From assembly GCA_027943745.1 (NCBI GenBank), contig AP025763.1, positions 682,001 through 746,000 on the forward strand: a stretch of 64,000 nucleotides of DNA, read 5' to 3'. The DNA comes from Neptuniibacter victor. GTDB taxonomy: Bacteria > Pseudomonadota > Gammaproteobacteria > Pseudomonadales > Balneatricaceae. Shown piece by piece: positions 1 to 7,337 of the stretch. The number at the start of each line of letters is the position of its first letter. Within the stretch, counting starts at the first letter, position 1. The notes beneath the pieces were generated by a model. It was not told where the DNA came from and did no database searches. It was given only the letters and a program-made list of their open reading frames with translations. The translations under genes were made by a program, and so were the position numbers.

Positions 1-610
1 TTTCAATAATGGCATCGGCTTGTCCAGTGACAACAGCATCAATAGCTTCAATGGTTGTATTAACCAGCAAAATATTGATGCCAGCATGGTCTTTTTCTAA
101 TTGATCTAGGTAAGAATACCCTTTGGGGACCGCGAGTATTTTCCCAAACAGGTCGTCCATGCCTCTTATATCCGTTCGGCCTGAATGGGTGAAAGCGTAA
201 TGTCTTAGTTTTATATAGGGCGAGGTGAAGTGCATGCGTAGTTCTCGCTTAGCACTCCAATAAATTGCAGGTAACAGGTCAATGCGCTGGTCAAGTTGCA
301 TGGTCAGTAATTCATCCCATGTAAACCCGCTAATGGCTTGGAACTTTAAGCCGGTACGCTCTGATATAAGTTTAAGGTAATCGCTAGCAAGCCCCTGATG
401 GCGTCCATCTTTCATAAAATCGATGGGGGCCCAATCCGTCTCTACTCCTACTCGGATATAGGAGTGGGATGCAATAAATTCTTTTTCTTGAGCAGTGAAC
501 TCGATAGAAGGTGTAGCGTTTGCTGGCAGTGAAAGGGCTAGCAAAATAGCGAGCATCGAAACTATAAATAGCGCTTTGCAATGTTGTTTTATAGTGATGC
601 ATGCGTTCAT
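1..610 (-). CDS. Family-3 periplasmic solute-binding domain protein, C-terminus outside window
   Basis: Translated from the ATG whose complement is at 608-610, the frame stays open for 203 codons to the left edge, so only the N-terminus is seen. A signal peptide (about residues 1-31, hydrophobic core then LPANA) is followed by a Venus-flytrap domain: residues near 45-65 contain IRVGVETDWAPIDF, then a G-L-A-x-D-Y pattern typical of SBP_bac_3 domains. The pattern (E/F-I-x-x-H-S-Y-I-R-V-G-V) resembles the sensory VFT domains at the N-terminus of hybrid kinases or diguanylate cyclases, so the full protein may be a membrane sensor rather than a free binding protein. Which one cannot be decided here. 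It is divergent from the lipoprotein gene at 749. Confidence 0.8.
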   Translation of the reverse strand, partial: MNACITIKQHCKALFIVSMLAILLALSLPANATPSIEFTAQEKEFIASHSYIRVGVETDWAPIDFMKDGRHQGLASDYLKLISERTGLKFQAISGFTWDELLTMQLDQRIDLLPAIYWSAKRELRMHFTSPYIKLRHYAFTHSGRTDIRGMDDLFGKILAVPKGYSYLDQLEKDHAGINILLVNTTIEAIDAVVTGQADAIIE

Positions 611-663
611 AGCGACTACGGCACCGAAAAGTTGTAGAAAAAATGACCTATATTTATATTACA

Positions 664-693
664 TTGAATACTCGATTAAAACAGTTGTTTAAT
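664..693 (+). promoter_or_regulatory. Candidate sigma-70 promoter for the lipoprotein gene
   Basis: TTGAAT at 664-669 and TTTAAT at 688-693 are separated by 18 bp, 55 bp before the ATG at 749. Four of six and five of six bases match the -35 and -10 consensus. This is inferred from sequence only. Confidence 0.35.
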
Positions 694-748
694 GTGACAG
701 AAATGTTACGCCATGGCGTTGAAAAGAAGAAAACAAAGGAATGGATGA

Positions 749-1213
749 ATGAACAAGGGGCAAACTGTACTTCGCATGTTAGGAAGCATCATAAGCGTAT
801 TTATTGTATTGATGATGACGGCTTGCTCCGCCGGCAGCTATCGAAACCAAGTAGACAATGAATATTATATTTTGGATGTTGATAAGGGGCTTCTCTGTAT
901 TGAAAAGAAAGCCAAATGTCATCGGCTTTCGTTAATAGTTCCTTCCTATCGTGAACAGATTATTGTACAAGGTTATGACCTGCCTAATAAGGCTTATCGT
1001 TGGGGCGAAGAGCAGTTAATAGAGTTATTACTTAACCCGCCTAATGCTCAATATAGACCAGAAAAACTGAGCAACACGATTTATCGCATTCCGCCTCACT
1101 TTTCCACGCATAGTGTTTGGGATGTCTTGGCATTGGAACAGTATGATTTATATGAGCGTGGGGATGATCGGTTTGGTGGTTTTGAGTTGGTGCCAATACC
1201 GCGCCGCTATTAA
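749..1213 (+). CDS. Putative lipoprotein of unknown function
   Basis: This encodes 154 residues with an N-terminal hydrophobic stretch (about 8-25) ending in L-M-M-T-A-C, a plausible lipobox with Cys26 as the lipidated residue, so a membrane-anchored envelope protein is likely. The mature part is polar, contains Cys50 and Cys57 close together (LLCIEKKAKC), and is rich in Tyr and Arg. I recognise no family. The start is supported by AAAGGA at 735-740, 8 bp before the ATG. A perfect 16-bp palindrome at 1204-1219 overlaps the stop codon. It could act as a weak 3' structure, but it has no loop and no T-run directly after it. The gene stands alone between the divergent binding protein and yegD. 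Confidence 0.6.
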   Translation: MNKGQTVLRMLGSIISVFIVLMMTACSAGSYRNQVDNEYYILDVDKGLLCIEKKAKCHRLSLIVPSYREQIIVQGYDLPNKAYRWGEEQLIELLLNPPNAQYRPEKLSNTIYRIPPHFSTHSVWDVLALEQYDLYERGDDRFGGFELVPIPRRY

Positions 1214-1360
1214 TAGCGGTTATTAAAAAGGTTAGCTGATCACTGTTGTATGATTACAGGTGTATGATCATTAATGTCTTAATAGATTGAGCAACAAATC
1301 AGCTTACTTAGCACACAAAACATGCTACCTTTCGCGGCCATTTTTTTCTGAAGAACGATT

Positions 1361-2728
1361 ATGATTGCCGGCTTTGACTATGGAAGCTCTAACTGCGCTA
1401 TTGGGGTAATGAACTCAGAGCAGAGTATAGAGTTAGTCCCTTTATATAAAGATCAATGTTTCTTACCTTCGACGCTATATGCATTATCAAGAGATCTCAT
1501 ATGTGAAGGTGTTGCTCGTCAGATAGGCGATGCTAACCAACGCGATTCTTACATGAAGGCGCGCGTTAATCAGTTACGTTTAGCCTCTTCAACTCGTTTA
1601 TCTCTTGGCATCCTCTCTCATGAACAAACATTGTTTGTTGGAGAAGAAGCGATTGAAAACTATATAGAGTTACCTGAAGAAGGTTATTTCATTAAATCTC
1701 CAAAATCTTTTTTGGGTGTCAGTGGTCTCCAGGCACAGCATCTTGCGTTCTTTGAAGACATTGTCACAGCAATGATGTTTCAAATTAAGCAAGCAGCTGA
1801 GATGCGTCTACAAAGCGAGATTAAACAGACGGTAATAGGACGTCCGGTTAATTTCCAAGGTAGCGGTGGTGAGGCAGCCAACCAGCAAGCGTGCGGCATT
1901 TTGTTGAGAGCTGCTGAACGGGCAGGGTTTGAATCGACAGAGCTACTCTATGAGCCACTCGCTGCTGGAATCGACTATGAAGCTCGGTTAACCGGTAATA
2001 AAACGGTACTCGTCGTTGATGTTGGCGGAGGGACAACCGACTGTTCAGTTGTAAAGATGGGGCCTGACTTTAGAAATAAAGCCGACCGGCAAGCGGATTT
2101 TCTTGGTCATAGTGGTGCCCGTATTGGCGGTAATGATCTTGATATTAATCTCGCTTATCGTGCTCTTATGCCAGTATTGGGGATGGGAGGTAAATTAAAA
2201 AACGGTTTGCCTTTACCTTCGCAACCCTATTGGAATGCGGTTTCTATCAATGATATTCCTTCGCAAGTTGACTTTAATAGCCAGCAGAATATCTCGCTAA
2301 TGCAGCAGATGAAACGAGATGCCGTGGAGCCCGCAAAGCTAGCACTGCTATTAAAGCTGCAGGAGCAGAAACAAAACTACCAACTGGTTCGAAGTGCCGA
2401 GTTAGCGAAGATCGGTTTGTCGGATGAGACTTTGTATGAGGTGAATCTAGGCTATTTGGAGAAAAGCCTAACGCATAAAGTGGATAGAGACCTTTATGAA
2501 CTGGCAATAGAGAGGCCTGTTGCGAAAATAATAGATCTTATGCGTGAAGTCTTGTGCCAAGCTCAGTGCACTCCTGATTTAGTATACGTGACAGGTGGCA
2601 CGACAAAGTCGCCAGCAGTGCGTCAAGCAATCGCCTCCATGTTAGGAGATATCGACGTTATTGATGGTGACCATTTTGGTAGCGTGACCGCAGGTTTAAC
2701 GCGTTGGGCTGAAAAAATCTACCGCTAG
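1361..2728 (+). CDS. yegD: YegD-type Hsp70-family ATPase chaperone
   Basis: This 455-residue protein belongs to the actin/Hsp70 ATPase superfamily and corresponds to E. coli YegD (about 450 residues), lacking the DnaK substrate-binding domain. Phosphate-1 motif GFDYGSSNCAIG lies at residues 4-15, phosphate-2 LVVDVGGGTTDCS near 216-228, and an adenosine-type motif YVTGGTTKSP near 408-417. KSPKSFLGVSGL and IGRPVNFQG are strongly YegD-like. It probably hydrolyses ATP in the cytoplasm, but clients and physiological role are poorly known for the family. No DnaJ or GrpE partner is adjacent, so it appears as a single-gene unit. The ATG is preceded by GAAGAACG, a modest ribosome-binding site. Confidence 0.93.
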   Translation: MIAGFDYGSSNCAIGVMNSEQSIELVPLYKDQCFLPSTLYALSRDLICEGVARQIGDANQRDSYMKARVNQLRLASSTRLSLGILSHEQTLFVGEEAIENYIELPEEGYFIKSPKSFLGVSGLQAQHLAFFEDIVTAMMFQIKQAAEMRLQSEIKQTVIGRPVNFQGSGGEAANQQACGILLRAAERAGFESTELLYEPLAAGIDYEARLTGNKTVLVVDVGGGTTDCSVVKMGPDFRNKADRQADFLGHSGARIGGNDLDINLAYRALMPVLGMGGKLKNGLPLPSQPYWNAVSINDIPSQVDFNSQQNISLMQQMKRDAVEPAKLALLLKLQEQKQNYQLVRSAELAKIGLSDETLYEVNLGYLEKSLTHKVDRDLYELAIERPVAKIIDLMREVLCQAQCTPDLVYVTGGTTKSPAVRQAIASMLGDIDVIDGDHFGSVTAGLTRWAEKIYR

Positions 2729-3160
2729 TTAAAGAATGCTGGCTGCTACTTTGTAGATCTATCCACCATATATGGTGCTACCAGTAGACCCCGCAGGCAA
2801 TACTAGCAGGGAAGATCTATTCAGTAATGTTGCTGTATCTAAAGGCGTGTAAGCTTTCGGTTTGATTGTATAAAAAGAGAATAAAGTTTAGTTACCGGGA
2901 TAGAGCGCTCATTTTTATGATTAAAAAACAGCGATAAAAATGGTCTTTTTTACACTGTAAAGACTTGACACAGGCGCATCATAGAATCTTTTTACAAAAA
3001 ACAAATCACAGGGTTAAAAAATAACCAGATCCTTTGAAGCCTTTGTTTTATGGGGTTTAAGAGGGTTGTCCCAAAATAATATACAAAGTTATCCACAGAA
3101 AGCTGGGGTAAGTTTTTTGTATTTAAAAAAAGATGTTTGCCTTGTTGTATATGTGAACAT
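2729..3160. other. 432-bp gap between convergent genes, no gene seen
   Basis: This lies between the 3' ends of yegD and the GlxA-type regulator. It holds a perfect 14-bp palindrome CACCATATATGGTG (2764-2777), an AT-rich inverted repeat ATTTTTAT/ATAAAAAT near 2915-2940 and a small GGTTA-AAAAA-TAACC stem at about 3012-3026. These could serve as terminators, but none has the usual GC stem plus T-run. No open frame with a credible start was found. Confidence 0.4.
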
Positions 3161-4102
3161 TTATTCAAATTTTCGATTGCCGAAACGCATTCGAAAATCG
3201 CGCGGTGTTAATCCTGTTATTTTGATAAATACTTTTCTAAAAGCACTGATATCTTCATAGCCTACGCGTAAAGCCACGCGCTCGACTGTCTCTTGTGTAC
3301 TTTCCAGAAATTCACATGCTTTTTGTATACGCAGTTGCTGTAGGTATTGGTTAGGCTTTATGCCGGTCGCATTAACAAACTGCCGTAAGAATGTCCGCTC
3401 GGTGAGAATACAGATCTCTGCCATCTGCGGGACGGAGATAGGCTGTTGAAAATGTTTCTGTAGATGATGCTGTACTTTGAGAATTGGGGCACTGCCATGA
3501 TCAAGCTTAGGCACGAAAGTGCGATAATAACGCTGCTCTCTTTGGCCTGTATCCACGACCAAGCTTTTACCGAGTTGTCGCATCACTTTAGGATGAGTGA
3601 ATTGAGCAACCAGCTCTAATCCTAAATCTAGCCACGCCATTAATCCGCCTGCACTAATAATGTCACCATCGTTGATCAAGATTTTGTGGCTTTCTAAACA
3701 GACCTCCGGATAGCGTTGGCTAAAATCATCAGCAAGATGCCAGTGCGTGGTGGCAGGTCGACCTTCCAGTAGGCCTGTTCTCGCTAGGATAAAGACTCCC
3801 GCACAAACTGAACAGATAAGGCTCCCCTGTTTGTGACGGTTGGATAACCACGACAGTAGATCGCTAGAGGGGTGTTTATGGTATTCGCCTTCAAGGCATG
3901 GAGGGATGATAACGATCTGCACGTCAGGGAGGGTAGGGGAAGCGTGGTTATCCTCCTTAAAAAATACTACTTCGCATTCGAAACGCTGCTCAAGCTCATA
4001 CTCGCTGCAGATACGGTTCGCTAGCAGAAACAACTCTTTTAAACCCGCTACGGCTGATTCCATCACTCCAGGATAGTGGGCTATACCAATGTGAATAATC
4101 AT
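3161..4102 (-). CDS. GlxA-family transcriptional regulator (DJ-1/PfpI-like domain plus AraC HTH)
   Basis: The protein has 313 residues. Residues about 1-180 form a DJ-1/PfpI (class I glutamine amidotransferase-like) sensing domain with the nucleophile-elbow region CSVCAGVFILARTGLLEGRPATTHW. Residues about 210-313 form an AraC/XylS double helix-turn-helix with I-S-V-P-Q-M-A-E, RTFLRQFVNATGIKPNQYLQQLRI and the closing GYEDISAFRKVFIKITGLTPRDFR signature. Regulators of this type often control neighbouring amine, amide or amino-acid catabolic genes. Here the divergent neighbour is the cysteine hydrolase at 4215, separated by 112 bp, so that gene is the likeliest target (inference). The ATG at 4102 gives the expected family length. 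The ligand is unknown. Confidence 0.88.
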   Translation of the reverse strand: MIIHIGIAHYPGVMESAVAGLKELFLLANRICSEYELEQRFECEVVFFKEDNHASPTLPDVQIVIIPPCLEGEYHKHPSSDLLSWLSNRHKQGSLICSVCAGVFILARTGLLEGRPATTHWHLADDFSQRYPEVCLESHKILINDGDIISAGGLMAWLDLGLELVAQFTHPKVMRQLGKSLVVDTGQREQRYYRTFVPKLDHGSAPILKVQHHLQKHFQQPISVPQMAEICILTERTFLRQFVNATGIKPNQYLQQLRIQKACEFLESTQETVERVALRVGYEDISAFRKVFIKITGLTPRDFRMRFGNRKFE

Positions 4103-4125
4103 TTGTCAGTTTTTGCTCGTTATAA

Positions 4126-4158
4126 GCCAAATTTGACTCCAGTATAAAATGGCAAATT
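4126..4158. promoter_or_regulatory. Candidate AraC-type direct-repeat site
   Basis: In the divergent gap, GCCAAATT at 4126-4133 and GGCAAATT at 4151-4158 form a direct repeat with 25-bp start-to-start spacing, flanking TATAAA at 4143-4148. AraC-family regulators commonly bind direct repeats, so this may be the operator for the regulator at 3161 and/or the hydrolase at 4215. The match is only 7 of 8 bases and the AT-rich setting makes chance plausible. Confidence 0.25.
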
Positions 4159-4214
4159 CAGAAAAAATAGGGAGGTAGCAATACGTAATATCAAACTTGA
4201 TAGGAATTTAGACG

Positions 4215-4766
4215 ATGAAAAATACAGCATTACTATTGGTTGATTACCAAAATGATTATTTTCCAGAAGGGAAATGGGAGCTAGAAGGGATAGATTTGGC
4301 GGCGGCTAATGGAGCTATGCTGCTAGAGCGATTCCGTCATAAAAACTTACCTGTCGTGCATATTCGGCACGAGTTTGAATCGCATGATGCTCCTTTTTTT
4401 GTAGCGGGTTCTGACGGTGCAAAGATTCATACTAGTGTTGCTGCGCAGGAAGGCGAGCCGGTTATTTTAAAACACAGCGCCAATAGTTTTAAGGGCACCG
4501 ATTTAAAATCTCTTTTGGACGAATTGGAAATACAGCGCGTTATTATGATTGGTGCGATGAGCCATATGTGCATTGATGCCGCGACAAGGGCTGCTGCCGA
4601 TTATGGGTACGAGGTTATAGTCGCACAAGATGCCTGTGCGACTGTTGAGCAGACTTTTAATGGTGTAACGGTGCCTGCTAAGCAGGTACATGCGTCTTTT
4701 ATGTCAGCATTAGGGTTCGCCTATGCGGAAGTTTTGGATACCGCAACGCTACTAGAGCGGCTATAA
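4215..4766 (+). CDS. Isochorismatase-family cysteine hydrolase
   Basis: The protein has 183 residues with the canonical isochorismatase-like fold. The catalytic triad is visible as Asp10 (LLLVDYQNDYF), Lys86 (VILKHSANSF) and Cys119 (GAMSHMCIDAATRAAADYGY). Family members hydrolyse amide or imide bonds (nicotinamide, N-carbamoyl amines, ureidoacrylate) or isochorismate; the Cys nucleophile argues for amide hydrolysis. The substrate cannot be told from sequence. AGGA at 4202-4205 lies 9 bp before the ATG. It is divergently paired with a GlxA-type regulator and is followed by a hairpin, so it is probably a single-gene transcript under that regulator. Confidence 0.88.
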   Translation: MKNTALLLVDYQNDYFPEGKWELEGIDLAAANGAMLLERFRHKNLPVVHIRHEFESHDAPFFVAGSDGAKIHTSVAAQEGEPVILKHSANSFKGTDLKSLLDELEIQRVIMIGAMSHMCIDAATRAAADYGYEVIVAQDACATVEQTFNGVTVPAKQVHASFMSALGFAYAEVLDTATLLERL

Positions 4767-4787
4767 AGCAGAAGAGAGTTGGGTGGC

Positions 4788-4818
4788 TAGGCTCTATGAG
4801 GCAGATACTTAGAGCCTA
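4788..4818 (+). terminator. Stem-loop after the cysteine hydrolase gene
   Basis: TAGGCTCTA (4788-4796) pairs perfectly with TAGAGCCTA (4810-4818) across a 13-nt loop and is followed by TTTGT. The T-run is short, so termination efficiency is uncertain. It also separates this gene from the convergent binding-protein gene. Confidence 0.4.
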
Positions 4819-4847
4819 TTTGTAGGCCGATTATTTATGTTTGGATA

Positions 4848-5639
4848 CTATTTATGGGCGGAAATAGGGGTTATAAGATCCAGGGCTCTATGTTGAAAGT
4901 CCTCTGCATTAATCTCTTGTAGTGCTTTATCAAACTCAGCTTTACGTTTTACCCAAGGCGACTTAGACGAGAGGCCGAAATAGAGATCGACGCTATTTCC
5001 CGGTTTGAATCGCGCTTTAGTGACTTGATTGGTTAGCCCACGGAGCTGCAGTTCATAATCCGCCTGACAATCTGTGCCTATAAATGCATTGATACGCCCT
5101 TCCAGTAACAGATCAGGTAGCACTGCTTCTTGGGTCACGCTTTTTTTATTGATCGCTGTATCTTTGTCGAATGCTTCGTAATAGGCAGATCCACTGACCA
5201 TCCCGATCGTCATTGCGTGTAGGTCCCGGTGTTTGCTAATACGTCGCGTTTTGCCATAAACGAGGTAGAACTGCGTGCTGCATTGGTAATAGGAAGGGGT
5301 TGTATAAGTGATATATTTAGCACGCTCTTCGCGCCAGGCTAAACCGCTCATGCCATCGATCTGTCCGTTTTCCATCATTTTCAAACAACGTTTCCAGGGA
5401 CACAGTTGGTAACGAAGTGTGAACCCCATTTTTTTAGCGAGCTTTTTCATTAACTCGCTATCAATGCCTGAGACAGCATTACCCTTAATAAAACGAAAAG
5501 GGGGCCAAGAGTCCGCGCCGATTACTAAGGTGTTAGTTGTTTTCTCGTCTTGTTCTGTTGTTTCCGCATTAACGTAGGGAATAAGTGAAGCCAGAAACAG
5601 ATAAAGGGTAAGGCTATAAAGTCTGAAAGATATAAACAA
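4848..5639 (-). CDS. Orphan family-3 extracellular solute-binding protein
   Basis: This is a 263-residue secreted protein. The signal peptide covers about residues 1-25 and ends at YVNA. The SBP_bac_3 domain begins at LVIGADSWPPFRF and contains G-I-D-S-E-L-M-K-K-L-A-K-K-M-G-F, D-G-M-S-G-L-A-W-R-E-E-R and the later G-x-V-S-G-S-A-Y-Y pattern. It likely binds an amino acid or a similar small polar ligand in the periplasm. No permease or ATPase is nearby. The start is TTG at 5639: an in-frame TAG lies 9 nt upstream, AGGTAG precedes it, and the TTG start gives an intact signal peptide. Four cysteines (two close together in CPWKRC) may form disulfides. Confidence 0.85.
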   Translation of the reverse strand: MFISFRLYSLTLYLFLASLIPYVNAETTEQDEKTTNTLVIGADSWPPFRFIKGNAVSGIDSELMKKLAKKMGFTLRYQLCPWKRCLKMMENGQIDGMSGLAWREERAKYITYTTPSYYQCSTQFYLVYGKTRRISKHRDLHAMTIGMVSGSAYYEAFDKDTAINKKSVTQEAVLPDLLLEGRINAFIGTDCQADYELQLRGLTNQVTKARFKPGNSVDLYFGLSSKSPWVKRKAEFDKALQEINAEDFQHRALDLITPISAHK

Positions 5640-5874
5640 TGTTTGCTACCTATAATAAATATTAGGCGGCCGTCCTTTGCTTGCCGTGAAGATGTTTCCA
5701 CTTTGTAAATATAGACCAACTGGTTTGTTTTGTGGAAAAGCTTATAGGGTGTTTTCTATGCACTCTCGTGCCTGTTTGAACTTATTCATCAAGAAGCATG
5801 TCGTAGAAATGGGCCGTGTTTCTTTCTACTAGGACAGAAATAGGCAATAGCGTTGAGATGAAAGGAGTGTACCT

Positions 5875-6294
5875 ATGGCGTTTTTACAGGGCATATCTGT
5901 GAATCAATTGGAAACCGTAACGTCTGTACTAAATACGTTAGAAGAAGTTTCTGTGCCTTCTGTATTAGCGAATGCCAACCGTATATCTATTAAGCCATCT
6001 TATCTTGTTGATATCAGTCATGAAGGGCATGAGATGCTAGCCCATGAGCGGCTTGAACAGTACTCAGAGCAGACGTTGGTAGATGCAATCGAAAGTCTGC
6101 AGAGCACCTTGTTACAGCAATCTGAATTTATTTTAGCAGCGCAAAAATACTCTCAATTAAATACCCACACGATTCCAATTGAGCGCCGGGTTGCGATAGA
6201 AACCTATAGCGCTATTCAGCAGAAGGTTATCGAATCAAGCGCGATCGCAAGCGTTAAAAATGGCCCTGTTACAGAAGATAACTTGGAAAGCTAA
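5875..6294 (+). CDS. Hypothetical protein, unknown function
   Basis: The gene encodes 139 residues, with a strong AAAGGAG ribosome-binding site about 7 bp before the ATG and codon use like its neighbours, so it is probably real. The sequence is largely helical and hydrophilic with no signal peptide, no membrane segment and no cysteine or metal motif. Glutamine-rich stretches (SLQSTLLQQSEF, SAIQQKV) suggest amphipathic helices. I recognise no family. It stands alone, divergent from the binding protein at 4848-5639 and upstream of the TetR gene, from which it is separated by 224 bp containing that gene's promoter. Confidence 0.6.
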   Translation: MAFLQGISVNQLETVTSVLNTLEEVSVPSVLANANRISIKPSYLVDISHEGHEMLAHERLEQYSEQTLVDAIESLQSTLLQQSEFILAAQKYSQLNTHTIPIERRVAIETYSAIQQKVIESSAIASVKNGPVTEDNLES

Positions 6295-6453
6295 TTTCAT
6301 TTAAGTCATGTAAATGATCTGTTTGGCTAGTGCAGACAAAACCTGCTCTTTGAGTTGTTGATCCCCTTCATTTTTACCAGTTAAACGTTTTGAATTGTGT
6401 GGCATGTTTTTTTGATAGATCGAAAGGGGTAGGTGTATTGGTAGATATATTTC

Positions 6454-6484
6454 TTGATTATAAGTTTTGTACCTACTAGTATGT
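6454..6484 (+). promoter_or_regulatory. Promoter with overlapping TetR-type operator (autoregulation site)
   Basis: TTGATT (6454-6459), a 17-bp spacer and TAGTAT (6477-6482) make a sigma-70-like promoter 36 bp before the TetR start. The 16-mer GTACCTACTAGTATGT at 6469-6484 covers the -10 box and recurs with a single base change at 7252-7267 before the EamA gene. A repressor bound here would block polymerase, so autorepression by the downstream TetR protein is inferred. Confidence 0.65.
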
Positions 6485-6518
6485 TTGTGCGAATTGTAAC
6501 TATCTAGGAAAAATCTTT

Positions 6519-7094
6519 ATGGCAGCGACTCGAGATCTATTGATCGACACAATGAAGCTATTGTTGTGGGAGAGAGGCTATGATGCGACAAGCCCTAACC
6601 ACGTGCTAGAGCGTAGTGGCGTCGGTAAAGGGAGTTTCTATCATCACTTTAAAAGTAAGAAAGATTTAGCAATCGCGGCGATGGAATCTCGTGCTGATGA
6701 GCTTATTACAGAATTTGAGATGGTATTAAACAGCACAGAAGGTGATTGGTTAGCGAAAGTTAGTGCTTACTTGCGTTTGCCGCGTTCGGCTTTAAAAGGT
6801 TGTCGAATGGGGCGGATTGTTCAAGACCCTTCATTGGAAGATGAGTTGTTGAAAGCGCCGTTACAGCGTTACTTTAAGGTGTTAAACCAACAGTTATGTG
6901 CGCTTTATACTCAAGCACAGAAACAAGGTGAACTTAACAAAAACTGTCAGGTGGATAATCTCGCTGTTGCGACACTGAGTATGTTGCAAGGAAGCTTTGT
7001 CTTAGGGCGTGCTCTGACAGAAGAGCAGATGGTCGCAGAGGCTTGTGAAAGTTTTATCTGTCTTCTACAAAGCCAAAAGACAGTAGCATCTTGA
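6519..7094 (+). CDS. TetR/AcrR-family transcriptional repressor
   Basis: The protein has 191 residues. The N-terminal TetR helix-turn-helix is clear at about residues 4-50 (RDLLIDTMKLLLWERGYDATS, then GVGKGSFYHHFKSKKDLA). The C-terminal half is a helical ligand-binding and dimerisation domain with Cys95 (LKGCRMGRIVQDPSLEDELLKAPL), which is the part that would sense an inducer. The same operator core is found before this gene and before the EamA exporter at 7338, which strongly suggests that it represses itself and that exporter. The inducer is unknown. No alkene reductase or dehydrogenase partner is present. Confidence 0.9.
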   Translation: MAATRDLLIDTMKLLLWERGYDATSPNHVLERSGVGKGSFYHHFKSKKDLAIAAMESRADELITEFEMVLNSTEGDWLAKVSAYLRLPRSALKGCRMGRIVQDPSLEDELLKAPLQRYFKVLNQQLCALYTQAQKQGELNKNCQVDNLAVATLSMLQGSFVLGRALTEEQMVAEACESFICLLQSQKTVAS

Positions 7095-7097
7095 GCC

Positions 7098-7162
7098 AGT
7101 TATTTAAGACAGCTATTTAGGTTAGTTTTTTAGGTCAATTATTTAAGTTAGCCATTTAAATT
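7098..7162. repeat. Five imperfect 13-bp tandem repeats after the TetR gene
   Basis: Units at 7098-7110, 7111-7123, 7124-7136, 7137-7149 and 7150-7162 follow the pattern AGTTATTTAAGTT with 1-4 changes each. The array begins 4 bp after the TetR stop codon. The 13-bp period would not preserve a reading frame. It is AT-rich and shows no hairpin. Confidence 0.8.
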
Positions 7163-7246
7163 AGTACTAGAGAAAAATAGACGTTAAAAAGCGGTTAATT
7201 AAAACGGGCTGGGTCCTAGTTTTGAAAGCCGTTTTTTTAGGAATGC

Positions 7247-7274
7247 AATCTGTACCTACTGGTATGTACAGATT
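7247..7274. promoter_or_regulatory. TetR-type operator upstream of the EamA exporter
   Basis: A perfect inverted repeat has arms AATCTGTAC (7247-7255) and GTACAGATT (7266-7274) around a 10-bp centre. Its inner 16-mer GTACCTACTGGTATGT (7252-7267) matches the operator before the TetR gene at 15 of 16 positions. TGGTAT at 7260-7265 could be the -10 box, with a poor -35 (TTAGGA). It lies 63 bp before the EamA start. The longer palindrome here than at the TetR promoter suggests the higher-affinity site. Confidence 0.75.
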
Positions 7275-7337
7275 GTATTGTGTAGTTAAAAAGTTGCGTA
7301 ATTAGGCGAATGCAGCCTAAGGCGGAGGAGAGAGGAT

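Noticed and set aside
1238-1275. Repeated TGTATGAT before yegD as an operator
   Set aside because: Two short AT-rich copies in direct orientation without symmetry; not distinguishable from chance.
3089-3097. Perfect DnaA box TTATCCACA as evidence for a replication origin
   Set aside because: It is a single 9-mer. About 0.5 copies are expected by chance in 64 kb counting both strands, and there is no cluster, AT-rich unwinding region or dnaA/dnaN/gyrB gene.
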